A DNA stretch of 64,000 nucleotides. It comes from Thermothelomyces thermophilus ATCC 42464. Taxonomy: Eukaryota > Ascomycota > Sordariomycetes > Sordariales > Chaetomiaceae. Below the pieces are notes generated by a model, which saw only the letters and a program-made list of their open reading frames with translations, was not told where the DNA came from and searched no databases. This document shows, piece by piece, positions 36,901 through 50,248 of the stretch (position 1 is the stretch's first letter; the number at the start of each line of letters is the position of its first letter). The position numbers and the translations under genes were made by a program. The DNA is taken from the NCBI RefSeq assembly GCF_000226095.1, contig NC_016472.1, positions 2,852,001 through 2,916,000 on the forward strand, written 5' to 3'.

Positions 36901-39610
36901 ATAATAGTCTACCTACTACTATCTGTCTCTTATAGTAGATCCGTAGGACATGCCTTCCTCTAAGCATCGTCTGCTTATGATCCTTATATACTCTCTATCT
37001 TGCTAGTCAAATATAACTCCGTTTAAGGTCGTAGATAGCTACTATTCTTTTAGCTAATGTCTAGGTCGTAATCTTTATACTATAGTAATCCTAATATTAT
37101 ATCTTTATTATTGCCTATATCTATAATATTAAATACGACTATTATAGTTTTCCCTGCTATAGTAATATTAATTGGTTCGGTCTCCTTATATACTTATTAT
37201 ATTAGAAATGGCCCTTTGACTATGCTATACTTCTGCTTTATTCTCTAGGGTATCTATAGCTAATTTATAAGTGTTAGCAAAATCAGGTTTATCTCTGCTC
37301 TACTATCTACTAGTATAAGCATTTCATACTATCTCTATTATACTATTATCTATAGTCATTTGTCTTGCCGCTGTCGTCTAAAGATTATGGCGATTTCCTA
37401 TGTTTCTGCCGGGAGGTCTCGATATAGTGGTCTCTTACGCTAGTTCCTCCTATACTACGTTATTACTTGCTATTATACAGGCGTTAATGGTTTTCGGGCC
37501 CCTCGAAGGGCCCTAACCCGTTTCCTAGGTTAGTACTAACCTCTTTGGTTATTTGGCTAATAGCGGCTTCGTCGATCATGCTCATTTCTATAAGCCACTA
37601 AGTGCTTGTAGCTTCCTACTATTAGGTCCGTTCTGCTTTTCGTTGTATATGCTATAGCTTTATCTAAAGCTCCTGGATCCGCGATTTCTTTTCGTCTATG
37701 TAGTAGAGGTAGTCATTACTCCGGCACGAGTCCTATATATCTTGTCCTATTCTATAGTGCCTAGGCTAGGCTTGTTTTAGTACTACTATAATGCCTTCTA
37801 GATTATAGGCTTCGATCTTCTAGAGCAATTCGGCTGCTCTATTTCCTATATTATAGATCTATTCTATAGGGCAGAGGCTTCTGTTCTCATTTTCTTATTA
37901 GGTTAGCTAGTAATTGTTTTCGAATTTGTTACGAAAGTAGTATTAGCATTCGTATAATATATACTAGAACTAGGGCACTTATATATATGCCTCGTGTCGC
38001 AGGTACAGTCACGTAGCGTTACCTAGAAGGTATTGGAATTCTTTCCCGAATCCTTCCTACTATATATAGACTATAGATACTCTAATGCTAAGGTAGGAGT
38101 ATTTCTTCTAATAGCTTTCCTATATATGCTTATCTTTTCCGTAGTTCGCGTGTATAAACTAGTACTTAGGGTTCCATACGTCATAGCCAAGTTGCTAATC
38201 GTCAAAATACTCGGTATAGCTATTAAGCCCATCGTATATCACAGGCTATTCCCCTTTAATGGTTTCTACGATATATCAGAGTTCCCTTATCTCGTCCCTC
38301 ATCTTATCGCTCTACTAGGCAAGTCAAATCAAGCATCTATCCTGTTTGTATAGTTCCGTATTGAGCCGGAAAACTTTGTTACGATACTATTCGATTCGTT
38401 CCTAGAGGAATAGAACATTAGGTCTAGGTCTTTTGATTCTTTAGGTATCAGTCATCTACGATCTATCCTACCTCTAGGTAATTATAAAACCCTACTACCT
38501 TAGGGCTAGGAGAATCGAAATTAGTAGTATATACTCTCCTACTATATCCTATTTGGCAAGACCTATCTCTAGGTCTACCGTAACTAGTTCGGAGTACGGT
38601 GCTTATTTGTCTTTACTATCGCTATCGTGTCCAAGACTATCTATATTACTATCCCTGTCTTTATAGCTCGTAGCTACTACTTCGATGACATCTTTAGTAG
38701 TTTCGTTAATAGCTATAATTTCCTTTCTAGGGACTGCTTTCTACTCTTTCTTTAGGCTTTGACATTCTTGCTTGTAATGCCCTTTCTTTCTATAATTATA
38801 GTAGGTAATATAGGACTTGTCTTTAGTCGTCTTCTTTTAGTCCTATTTCTATGCTATATCTATATCTATAGCTCTAGGATATATCCTATATAAGGTGCTA
38901 ACATATACTCGTTTTTTCTTGTTATTAGCCTTGACCGTAGTTCTATTTATCTAACCTTATTTCTACTACTCTTATATATAAAGTCAATTATCGATTCTAA
39001 TAGCCTATATAATATATTTATCTAGGGTCTTAGGCTAGTTATACTTATATAGCTTATCTTTAACCTTTTCCTTTAAGCCATTATAAAATAGTTATATTAA
39101 TGCCTTATTATTAAGCTAAGACTTAAGTATATCCTATCTAAACTATATAACATAAGAGGCTACTAACTTAGTCTATTGGAGATTAGCAAGTCTTTCTTAT
39201 ATATAAATCTTCTTATCTTTGTCGCTAAAAACCTTCTAAAGCTCTTCTTTAAAATAGTTATAAGATTAAAAGACTACTTATATAAACGCGTCTTAGTCGT
39301 CTTTATCTTCCTTAGTAAGATGGTTATTCTATATAGGCTTAAACTATCTAAGTACCTTACCTTCTAGTCTTATAGCTATATAGAGGACTTTAGCTTTATC
39401 GTCTAGAAACTTGTCATTATTAAGCCAGAAGTAGGATCAGAGGTTCGTTAGGAATCCTATAAGATCTTCCTTAGTTCCTCCGTATTTGCTAGGTAGTTAA
39501 ATCTTGATATGGCTCGCTTTGGCGTCTTCGAGTGCCTTGATTTTAGCATAGGCCTCGTTAACTAGCTTCTACAAGTGCTTTTCGCTGTTCTCGAGTTCCT
39601 TGATCCGAGC
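33950..39610 (-). pseudogene. gag-pol remnant of B1 (most of it)
   Basis: From the B2 junction leftward on the minus strand. The remainder of gag includes a CCHC knuckle near 38763-38808 (mutated: YNYRKKGHYKQEC). Next come the gag/pol hairpin GGGCCC-loop-GGGCCC at 37496-37513, the protease near 37290, reverse transcriptase about 36080-36480 with the YLNNIL-type box, RNase H about 35350-35720 and integrase about 34330-35180. A chromodomain-like tail lies near 33950-34100. The first gag codons lie beyond B2 at about 47175-47310. Confidence 0.8.
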
Positions 39611-39615
39611 TTAAG

Positions 39616-40042
39616 TGTCACGGAAATATACATGCAGATGCCGCCTGAGCCACTGGCACGAACGGGCCAATCAAGCCGAAGGAATGATAGACCAATTAGG
39701 ACGGGATTACGCTTGGCAAGAAATAATCCTAATAGAGGATCACTGGCTCACGATATAAGCTAGGTAAGCTAGTATAAATGATCACCATGACTACTAGTAA
39801 TCCTAGGAGTATATATACATATAAATAGTCACTCGTTATAGTAGACTCTAGGAGTTTACTAGTAGTAATAATTATAATTATAGTACTTATACCAAGTATT
39901 GCTAATTACTATAAGAGATAACTCTAATGTTATTATAAACCCTTTAGCTTTACTAAATCCCTTAGACAACCTGCCTACTTGTCACGCTTAATCTACCTCC
40001 GTCTAGACCCTTTTAGAAGAAGTCTAAGTTAGGTTCGTTATA
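39616..40042 (+). repeat. 5' LTR of B2
   Basis: 427 bp, TGTCACGGAAATATAC to GGTTCGTTATA. It contains a TATA-like gtatatatac and a mutated R-start motif (AGTAGTAATAA). The primer site CGTTGTTACCACTCCC follows immediately. Confidence 0.94.
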
Positions 40043-40069
40043 CGTTGTTACCACTCCCTTTGTTCTGTC

Positions 40070-43000
40070 ATAGTTTAGAACGGAGGTGACTTCGACCTCG
40101 ATATCGATATAGCTACCAACGTCATAGCCGAACAGCTGCTTACTTAGCTTGGTCAACTCTAGTAGCAGATCTAGGAGTTGGACCAGAGAGACAAGGCTGC
40201 TCAAGCTCGAATTAAGGAACTCGAGAACCGCGAAAAGTACTTGCAGAAGTTGGTTAACGAGGCCTATGCCAAAATTGAGGCACTTGAGGGCACTAAAGCG
40301 AAGCGTATCAAGATCGAACTACCTAGCAAATACAGAGGAACTAAGGAGGATCTTATAGGATTCCTGACAAACCTCCGATCCTACTTCTGGCTTAATGACG
40401 ACAAGTTTCCGGATGACAAAGCTAAAGTCCTCTATATAGCTACAAGACTAGAGGGCAAGGCACTTAGATAGTTCGAGCCTATATAGAACGACTATCTTAC
40501 TAAGGAAGACAAAGACGACCGAGACGCGTTTATATAGGTAGTCTTCCGATCTTATGACCATTTCGAAGAAGAGCTTTAGAAAGTTTTTAGCGACAAAGAT
40601 AAGAAGATTCATACGTAAGAAAGACTTGCTAATCTCCAATAGACTAAGTTAGTAGCCTCCTATACTGTATAGTTTAGATAGGACATACTTAAGTCTTAGC
40701 TTAATAATAAGGCGTTAATGTAATTGTTTTATAATGGCTTAAAGGAAAAGGTTAAGGACAAGCTATATAAGTACGATCGGCCTAAGACTCTAGACGAATA
40801 CATTGTACAGGCTATTAGAATCGATGATCGACTCTATATACAAGAGTAGTAGAAACGAGGTCGAATAAACGGAACTACGGTTAAGGCTAACAACAAGAAA
40901 AAGCAAGTGTACGTTAGTACCTTATACAGGATATACCCCGGAGCTATAGATATAGACGTAACGTAAAAGCAAGACTAGAAGAAGACGACCAAAGACAAGT
41001 CTAATATTACCTACTATAACTACGGAAAGAAAGGGCACTACAAGCGAGAATGCTAAAGCCTAAAGAAAGAATGGAAATCAGCCCCTAGGAAGGAAATTAC
41101 AGCTATCGACGAAACCACCAAGGACGTTATCGAAGTAGCGGCCACAAGCTACAAAGACAAGGGCAGTGATACAGACAGTCTCGGACATGACAGCAACGGT
41201 AAAGACGAACAAGCACCGTACTCCGAACTGGTTACTATAGACCTAGAGACAGGTCTCGCCGAATAGGATACGGTAAGAGAGTATATACCGCTAATTTCGA
41301 TTCTCCTAGCCTTAAGGCAGTAGGGTTTTATAGTTATATAGAGGTAGGATAGATTGTAGACAACCGACACCTAAGGAATCGAAAGACCCAGACCTAATGC
41401 TCTATTCCTCTAGGAACGAATCGAATGGTACTATAACGAAGTTTTCTGACTTAACATGGAACTACGCGAATAGGATAGGTGCTTAACTTGACTTGCCTAG
41501 TAGAACAATAGAATAAGGGACGAAATAAGGGAACTCCGACGTATCGTAGAAACTATTAAAGGAGAACAGCCTATGACATATGATAGGCCTGATAGCTACG
41601 CCAAGTATCTTGACGGCTAGCAACTTAGCAACGACATATAGAACCCGGAATACTAGTTTATACGTACGAACCGCGGAAAAGACGAACGTACGTAGGAAAG
41701 CTACTAGAAGAAACACTCCTATATTAGCACTAGAGTACCTATAGTCTACGTATAATGGGAAGGATTCGGGAAAGAATTCTAATACCTCCTAGGCAATACC
41801 ATGTAACTATACCCTTAACATAAGGCACATATATAAGTGCCCTAGTTCTAGTGTGTGGCACACGAATGCTAATACCACTTCCGTGACAAATTCGAAAACA
41901 ATCACTAGCCGACCTGACAAGGAAATAAGGACAGAAGCTTACACCCTATAGAATGGGTCTACGATATAGGGAACAGAGCAGCCGAATTGCTCTAGAAGAT
42001 CGAAGCCTGCAATTTAGAAGGCATTACGATAGTTCTAAGACGAGCCTAGCCTAGGCACTACAGAACCAGACAAGACATATAGGACTCGTGCTAGAGCAAC
42101 GATTGCCTCTATCATACGGACAAAAAGAAATTACGAATTCGGGAGCTTCAGACGAAGCTATAGTACGTACAACAGAAAGCAGAATAGACCTAATAGTAGG
42201 AAGCCGCAAGCACTTAATAGCTTACGGAAATGAGCACGATCGACGAAGCCGCTATTAGCTAAATAACCGAAGAGGTCAGCACTAACCTAGGAAACGGGTC
42301 AGGGCCCTTTAAGGGGCCCGGAAACCATTAACGCCCGTGTAGCGACAAGTAGTAGCGTAGTATAGGAGGGACTAGCACAAGAGACCACTATATCAAGACC
42401 TCCTAGCAGAAGTATAGGAAATCGCCGCAATCTTTAGACGATGGCAGCAAGACAAGCGACTATAGATAATAGCATAATAGAAATAGCACGAAATGCTCGC
42501 ACTAGTAGATAGTAGAGCAGAGGTAAACCTGATTTCGCTAACACTTGTAAATTAGCTACGGATACCCTAGAGAATAAAGCGGAAGTATAGTATAGTCAAA
42601 GGGCTATTTCCGACATAATAGGTATATAGGGAGACCGAACCGATCGACATCACTATAGCAGGGAAGACTATAGTAGTTATATTTAGCATTATAGACATAG
42701 GTAACGATAAAGACATGATATTAAGGTTACCATAGTATAAAGATTACAACCCGGACATTAGCTAGAAGAATAGTAGCTACCTATAACCCTAAACGGAGTC
42801 GTATTCGACTAGTAAGATAGGGAGCGTATAAGGATCGCAAGCAGACGATACTTAAGGAAAGGCATATCCTACAGATCTACTACAAGGGACAGACAGTGGT
42901 AGGTAGACTACTATAGACTCTAGAAGAGGCGGTATAACGATATCAATATTGCGACAGGAGGAACGAGCTAAATCGCCGATAGCTGTTCTCTCTATTAACA

Positions 43001-46000
43001 AATGCAGAGCACTATAATTAGAGTAGTAGGTTAAGACAGGAGAAATCGCCAGCATCGCTATAGACGGAACTAAGTTCGTATACTATTAGAAAACCAAGAG
43101 ACGAGACAAGACTAGGGAAGTACCGAAGGAATACAAAGGACACCTAGCATTCGAACCGAAACATCTAGAAGGATTACCAGAACACGGCCTATAGGATTAC
43201 GAGATCAAGCTTAAGGAAGGAGCATAACTAAAGTTCTTTAAGATTTACTATACGAGCTAGACACAGAACGAAGAACTTAAGCGATATTTAGAGGAGAACC
43301 TTCGAAGAGGACATATCTGCCTGTCGACATCGCTAGCAGGCTACCTAATCCTGTTTGTGCCTAAGAAAGACGGAAAGCTACAGTTATATGTTGACTATTG
43401 GTAACTTAACAAACAGACCATGAAAAATCAATACCTGTTACTACTGATCTTACGGCTCCAAGATTAGTTAGTAGGAGCCTAATATTTTACGTATCTTAAC
43501 TTGCCATCGGCCTATAATTATATATAGATCAAAGAAGGCGACAAGTGGAAAACGGCCTTTAGGACACCCTATAGCTATTATAAGTACCTCGTCATGCCAT
43601 TCAGACTTACGAACGCGCTAGCAACGTTCTAAGCCCTGATTAATCAAGCTATCCGACCCTTTCTCGACAAATTTACAGTATATTATCTCAACAATATACT
43701 TATCTTCTCTAAGACGATAGACAAATACTAGAAGTACGTAAAAGTAGTACTAGACACGCTACACGTATACAAGCTATTAGTTAACAAGGAAAAGAGCGAA
43801 TTTCACGTTAGGAAAATGGTATTTCCAGGATACGAAATATCCCTAGGATAAATTCGGATAGAACCTTCAAAGGTTGAAGCTATTAAGAATTGGCTATAAC
43901 CGACGTCAGTTACAGAAGTACAAAGCTTTATCGGATTTACGAACTTCTACCGAATGTTCATTAGGAACTTTAGAGCGATCGTACGACCTTTATATAAACT
44001 CACCAAAAAGAACGCCGAATTCTAATGGGAAGAGCGACATGAGTAAGCATTTACGTAGATCTGTAATACCATTACTAAGGATCTAGTACTAGTACTACTA
44101 GACCCTAAGAAGCCATTCGAGGTAAAAACGGACGCTTTAGACTATACCATCGGAGGACAATTAGGACAACAAGACAGACAAGGAAAGCTATATCCTATAG
44201 CCTTCTTTTTAAAGAAGCTTAATAGACTACGTCTCAATTATCCGATCCACAACAAGGAACTACTTACGATTATCAAAGCTTTTAAGGAATGGCGACCATA
44301 CCTCAGTAGCACGATTAAACTAGTACAAGTATATATAGATCATAAGAATTTGCGATACTTCATAATAACGAAGGAGCTTAACAGACGACAAATACGATAG
44401 GCAGAATTCCTCACGGAATTTAACTTTGAGATCTGCTACAAAAAGGGCAAAGAGAACATATAAGCGGATATCTTAAGCCGACGAACGGATCATACAAAAG
44501 GACAAATAGGAACAATACTACTATTGTTTAAGGAACGAACAGACGGAACGCTACATCACAAAACGTAGATACCCGTGGAAGACGATCCACTTAACTTGTT
44601 CCCCGAATACTATATAATCTTTCGAGAGGAAAGGATTAACAAGGCATAGTATTAAGCAGTACCCGGACCAGTGGTACCTAACGGAGTAGAAGAAAGAGAT
44701 AGGAAACTTTGGTACCAAGGCAAAGCATATATCTACGACTAGAATCAATAGCTACGGATGATTCGAGAACTCTACAAGTCGAAACTCGGAGGACATAAAG
44801 GAGTCACGAAGACTGTCGTACAAGTTAAGAAACACTATGACTTTCTACAGTTAATGGCACGGGTTAAGGAAGTCGTACGGAACTACGACATTTGTAATCG
44901 AAGCAAAACGGCACGATACAAGCCGTATAGGCTACTTTAGCTACTACTAACAGCTAACAAACTATAGAGCTTAATCATAATAGACTTTATTACAAAGCTA
45001 CTAGAATCTAAGGATATAGCTATAGGAGTAATCTATAATAGTATTCTTACTATAGTAGATCGCCTGACTAAATAGGTATATTTCTTTCCCTATAAGGAGT
45101 TATAGATAGCTAAATAGCTAGTAGACGTAATCTATTAGCAAGTTACATTAGTACATGCTTGGCCGCAAGAATGGATCACTGACAGAGACACCAAGTTCGC
45201 ATCGAAGTTTTAGCAAGCGTTAATATAACGATTAGGCATTAATAGCAAGCTGTCAACGGCATATCACCCACAGACTAACAGACAAACAAAGTAACTAAAC
45301 TAAGTTATCAAGCAATATCTCCGTTCTTACGTCAACTATTAGTAAGATGACTAGGTCATACTATTACTAATAGCATAACTCGCCTATAATACGACACTAA
45401 TAGAAACAACCAAAGTTATACCGTTCTTTACAAACTACAGATATAAAGCAGACCTTAGGCAAAGACTAGAGGTCATAGTACTAAGAGCAGTAGTCAAAGC
45501 AGAACAAATGTACACACTATATAAAAAGCTTAAAAAAGAACTCGAGTTTGTCAAAACCAGAATAAAGAATTACTATAATAAATATAGGCTTGAGGGACCT
45601 TGCCTAGAGAGGGGAGACAAAGTCTACCTAATCGTACAAAACTTACAAACTAAACGACTAAGTGCAAAGCTAGACTTTAAGAAGGTCGGACCCTTTATTA
45701 TCAAAGAACGAATTTCGACATCTAACTACCGACTATCGTTACCGTCATCTATACGACTACAGATAGATGTTTTTTATATTTCACTCCTCGAACTAGCACC
45801 AAAAAACGCCAAGGTTGCTACGTATATCGAAGCAGAAGACAAGGAAGAAGAATAGGACGTCAAAGAAATTCTAGATTTATGTATTATTAATAGGGAACTA
45901 CAATACCTAGTTAAATAGCTTGATTTTGGATTAGAAGATAACTTATAGGAACTAGTTAAGAACTTAAACTACCCTAAGAAACTGGAATAGTTCTACTAGC

Positions 46001-46060
46001 AGAACCCGGATCGACTATAGGCACTAGCTTAGACAAAACGGCTAAGTCGGCCTCTGACAA
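40070..46060 (+). pseudogene. gag-pol remnant of B2
   Basis: Gag begins at a mutated ATG (ATA). The coiled segment near 40178-40330 is still open (DKAAQARIKELENREKYLQK). The CCHC knuckle lies near 41010-41055, the gag/pol hairpin at 42302-42319 and the protease near 42500 (LVDSRAEVNLIS, catalytic Gly changed). Reverse transcriptase is at about 43360-43720 ([22 protein letters not shown]), RNase H 44120-44480 (KTDALDYTIGGQLGQQ) and the integrase HHCC region 44758-44940 (GGHKGVTKTVVQVKKHY). The integrase core follows to 45300 (ILTIVDRLTK, TDRDTKFASKF, YHPQTNRQTK). A GDKVYLIV…FKKVGPFIIKERI barrel and a chromodomain-like end come at 45850-46060. Confidence 0.85.
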
Positions 46061-46616
46061 ATCTAGGCCTAAAGAAGACCAGTTAAACAGGACGTTAGCA
46101 CCCTAGGACCGTACATCACTAATAACGCGTACTTCGGACTCCCGTACCCTCCGTTCTTCTACCTCTATTTCCTCTAGAGACTGTATACCTCGACAAAACA
46201 ACTCGGAACCCTGCTCCTTCAAGAAACGTTTCTAGCGACGAAGACAAGCTAATCGACCGATAGCCGTCTGAAGTTAAGTCTGAAGGACAAAAAGGGCCTC
46301 TTCGGCATCGGCCTCTTCTTGTTCTACACGCTTTTGTTCGGATATAATCTTCGTTACTATAAAGAATTAGCTACAAACATTAAGGTAATAAACTAGGTCA
46401 TAAATAAGCAGATGCTATATTAGAACCATCGTAAGAACGACCCCGATATATGTACTCGCTATAACGAGAAGAGCCTAACGCTATATGACAAGCCAAGTTC
46501 TGCTTAAAACACCACGAACACGGTATGACGTCCACGCCAGAAGAATTAATAAAAGAAGCAAGCGCGGCATACTATTAGGATTTCGAGGATCGGCATTTAG
46601 AAATACGATCTGCCAT
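45956..46616 (-). pseudogene. Antisense zinc-cluster/coiled-coil gene of B2
   Basis: Counterpart of the B1 antisense gene, starting 126 bp inside the 3' LTR and ending at TAA 45956-45958, so its end overlaps the chromodomain end of pol by about 100 bp on the other strand. Exon 1 has VIPCSWC-x6-C-x8-Y-x2-Y-x6-Y, the same spacing as B1 with Tyr at three cysteine sites. An intron-like gap (…TTTGTAGCTAATTCTTTATAG) separates it from a coiled-coil exon (IISEQKRVEQEEADAEEAL, KEQGSELFCRGIQSLEEIE). The protein differs from B1's by far more than C-to-T changes, so the two are distinct subfamily versions. Confidence 0.6.
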
Positions 46617-46742
46617 CTTATTAGTCACTAGTAGTACAGGAAAAGGGAAAAATTACGAGGCATATATAGAAAGGATGTTAGCGCTATTTGAAACGGCCTA
46701 AAAGAGGGCTTTCGGGTCAAAAGCCTCAGAGGGAGGGTATCG

Positions 46743-47169
46743 TGTCACGGAAATATATATATAGATGCCGCCTAAGCTACTAGCACGAACGGGCCAATCA
46801 AGCCGAAGGAATGATAGACCAATCAGGACAGGATCACGCTTGGCAAGAAATGATCCCAACAGAGGATCACTAGCTCACGATATAAGCCAGGTAAGCTAGT
46901 ATAAATGATCACCACGACTACTAGTGATCCTAGGAGTATATATACATGTAAATAGTCACTTGTTATGGTGGACTCTGGGAGTTTACCAGTGGTAACAATC
47001 ATAATTACAGTACTTATACCAAGTATTGCTGATTACTGTGAGAGACAACTCTAGTGTTGTTGTGAACCCTTTGGCTTTACCGAATCCCTTAGACGACCTG
47101 CCTGCTTGTCACGCTCAATCTACCTCCATCTGGACCCTTTCAGAAGAAGTCTGAGTTGGGTTCGTCACA
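46743..47169 (+). repeat. 3' LTR of B2
   Basis: 427 bp, TGTCACGGAAATATAT to GGGTTCGTCACA, after the purine tract gagggagggtatcg. The R-start motif AGTGGTAACAA is intact at 46988-46998. Confidence 0.94.
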
Positions 47170-47331
47170 TTAAGCAACCTTATCTCTCTAGTCTAACTCC
47201 TAGATCCGCTGTTAGGATTAACTAAGCTAGGCAAGCAGCTGTTCGGCTGTAATGTTAGTAGCTATGTCGATATCAAGGTCGAAATTACCTTCGTCCTAAA
47301 CTATAATAGAACAAAGGGAGTAATAGCAACG

Positions 47332-47753
47332 TGTAACGAACCTAACTTAGACTTCTTCTGAAAGGGTTTAGACGAAGGTAGGTTAAGCGGGACAAGTGTA
47401 TAGGTTGTCTAAGGGATTTGGTAAAGCTAAAGGGTTTATAATAACACTAGAGTTATCTCTTATAGTAGTTAACGATGCTTGGTATAAGTACTGTAATTGT
47501 AAGTTACTATTACTGGTGAACTCCTAGAGTTTATTGTAACGAGTGACTATCTATATGTATATATAATCTTAGGATTACTCTTTATCTAGTGATCCTTTGT
47601 CGTCTGGATTACGGCTGTGATAGTGATCCTATAGTGTATAGATCACTTTGTCAAGCGTGATCCTTTCCTGATTGGTCTGTTCGTGCCTGCTGTCCCATTG
47701 GCTTATTAGGGAAGGCGGCTTAGGTGGCGTCCTATATACATATTTCTGTAATA
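47332..47753 (-). repeat. 5' LTR of B1
   Basis: 422 bp, TGTAACGAACCT to TTCTGTAATA in window direction. The primer site of B1 (minus strand CGTTGCTATTACTCCC, plus 47316-47331) lies directly inside it. Confidence 0.93.
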
Positions 47754-47758
47754 TAACT

Positions 47759-50230
47759 AGAGCTTTATAGGTAGATTTGCGCCGTTAAGCATCTTAATTA
47801 AGTGTAAGATTAGCTCTTGCCTTACTTGCTCTATTAGTCTATTAGGCTTATAGGTATATAAAGGTAAGAGTTTAAGATTAATATCACTTTCTATGGCCTA
47901 AGTCTAGTAATATATTAGTATATACCTTACTAAACTGATCGTCGTAGTATCGTTATCCCACTCAATCTTATAGATAGTAAGCCTATATTAGTGTTTTACC
48001 TAGCTCTCAAAATTCTAGATAACTCTTATAATCTAGTCTAGCGACTTTATCGTTAAGAGGAAAGGGAAGAGCTTCCTACTATACTTATTAATAATTATAA
48101 GCAGCTATTATAATCTATTAATCGCTTTAGGATGGTTAAATAGATCCTAGGCTACTTGCTAGAATAGGTACGCTAACTTCTATTTAGGCAGTATTTTCCT
48201 AGAGATAACCTTACTTATATAAGTACGAGTATAACTCTTATACTTAATATATATTATCCCTTTAATATAGATGTTTCTAGTATTATTAATAAGTACTTTT
48301 AACGTTTCTAGTCCGAGGTAGCTAGCTCTTAAGTACTAAAGATCCTTAGTATCCTCTCTTATAATAGGTAACGCTTACGTCTAAGACCTTTTACTATATA
48401 TAGTGAATATATTCTACGAGGATATATAAATGTTCATAATACCCGCTTTACTAATTAAGATATAGTCTAGGAAGCTCGAATAGTAGGAAAGTGGCTTATA
48501 TTTAAGGAAGGTAAGATTATATTTACATTCTAACTTATAAAGGATAACGTTATTTTCTAATGTTCCGAAACGTAGTAAGCAATCTAAGCTATAGTACTAA
48601 GTGCCTACCTTAAGTAATAGAGCTTCTAGGACAATATTAATATAGAATCCTTCGATAATAGCGATATCCTTAAGCGTTAAGCTCTTAGTATATAATCTAT
48701 ATAGTCTATCTAGAACGTTCTCAATTATCTAAGTGCCCCTCCTACTAATAGGAAAGGTCGTTATACCTACTTTAACGAACTTAGGATCTTCTACCTTAAT
48801 AAATATCCTAGGTAAAAGGAACTTCTTATCATTAACTAAGTAGGTCGTATTATATAAGTCTAGTAAAGTGCTTTCCGAAAGAGGATAGCGTTATAAAGTA
48901 ATTATACTAAATGTCCTATAGTAAGTCAAGAGCTTACTAAGTAGTTAAGGGCTAATAATTAACGTATTAAGGGAACTAAGGTATCTTGCCCCTAACTACC
49001 TAGAATAGAATAGCTCCCCCTACTTAGCGATAAGTTAGCTTTTTAGTCTAGCCTACTTTAGCTTATCAAGCTCCTAGCAAATCCTCTTATACTCCTTATT
49101 AGAAAGGTACAAGCGTTACTCGTTACTATAGACAGCTTACTTAAGCGTATAGCAGTCTACTAGATCCTATAGATGTCTTAGATACTTATAGGGATATCTT
49201 ATATTACGCCGCTAACTACTATAAGAGTCTCCATATAAGTCTCTGCCTCTCTCCTTACCGCTCTTCTAAGCTATAGGAAGTATTAGCATATAAGTTGTCA
49301 AGAAGATTCTATACTTCCGAGAGACTCTAGGTTACATGTCGTTGTTAATTAGGATCTCGGCCATTGTAACGAGGGTACTAAGCTCCGGAAGTGGCTATCC
49401 CATGCTATTAGCAAGCTCGATTTCTATCCTCTTGTTCGCTACCTAGGTTAGTAAGATATGTATAGCGATAGCGTTAAGAAAGGTATAAAGTCCTTATATA
49501 CTTTATACTTCTAGGATATCGTATTAGATAGCTTACTAGAAGGCAACATTAAAGTTACGAATCTAGCGCTATAGATTAACTCCTAAACATTTAACTACGT
49601 TAAGACTAGTTATATATTATACTATAACTATTATATAAAGTATTATAATGGATAGTATAAGTATAGAGCAAAGTACCTAGATAATCCCTCTAATAAGGTT
49701 AATATCCTTCTTCCTATACGCTTTTATAGCTTTATAGAGTTTAGGATCTATAGTATATACTAACTAGCATTATAGCTATCTTATCCGCTTACTAACGTCT
49801 ATAGTATACATAATATCTTTATAAAAGAAGTCTTATAGTTATACAAATTTAGCTATAATAGCTATATTAGAAGGTATTAAATCTATAGATATCGAGGGTA
49901 ATAATCCTTCTTAAAGTTGCTCCTAGGAAGCTAAGATAAGGTTATCTCTAGCTTGCTTATAGGTTAGGCACTATAGAACTTCTAGATCTAGCTCGTGGTC
50001 GCCATTAGGGTTAACGAATCCCTATATACTAGCAAATTCAGCCTATAACTATAGTTTAATATACTACAAGTTCTAGGAACTAGGTTCTATAAGGTATATA
50101 GAAGTCTCGACTAGGATCTTGGACATAATAGACGGATATATCGTCGAAAGCGTATTAAAGCAGGGTAAGAGAGTTCGTAATAGAGGAAGCTACTATTGAT
50201 ATTAAAGATACGTCAGCAGAGGAGTAGTCA
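47759..50230 (-). pseudogene. Copia A gag, protease and N-terminal integrase remnant
   Basis: Read on the minus strand from the primer site leftward. Gag-like text near 49400-49280 (KRIEIELANSMG, PELSTLVTMAEILINNDM) precedes a protease region near 48860-48560 (TYLVNDKKFLLPRIF, LTLKDIAIIEGFYINIV, as in copia proteases before the integrase). The integrase core follows towards 47775 (MLNGANLPIKL), where B1 interrupts it. Nonsense codons of the TAG/TAA kind are frequent. Confidence 0.72.
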
Positions 50231-50232
50231 AG

Positions 50233-50248
50233 GCGCCGGGCTTATAAC
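50233..50248 (-). promoter_or_regulatory. Primer-binding site of copia A (initiator tRNA-Met half)
   Basis: The 16 nt after the 5' LTR read GTTATAAGCCCGGCGC in element direction. Apart from one RIP-type A for G, this is the complement of the anticodon arm of eukaryotic initiator tRNA-Met (GGGCTCATAAC). Priming by a 5' half of that tRNA is known for Drosophila copia. Confidence 0.7.

Larger units (their letters stand above)
39616..47169 (+). mobile_element. Ty3/gypsy element B2, 7554 bp, nested in B1
   Basis: Plus-oriented, 427-bp LTRs, flanked by the exact duplication ttaag (39611-39615 and 47170-47174) inside the gag of B1. It is the youngest event in the block by nesting. The 3' LTR is less mutated than the 5' LTR. 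Confidence 0.95.
32750..47753 (-). mobile_element. Ty3/gypsy element B1, interrupted by B2
   Basis: Minus-oriented family B element with 422-bp LTRs. The duplication is caact (32745-32749) and taact (47754-47758), one C-to-T change apart, in the integrase region of copia A. Without B2 it measures 7445 bp. Its gag is split by B2 roughly 50 codons after the start. Internal content: gag with CCHC, protease, reverse transcriptase, RNase H, integrase, chromodomain-like tail, antisense gene. Confidence 0.94.
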
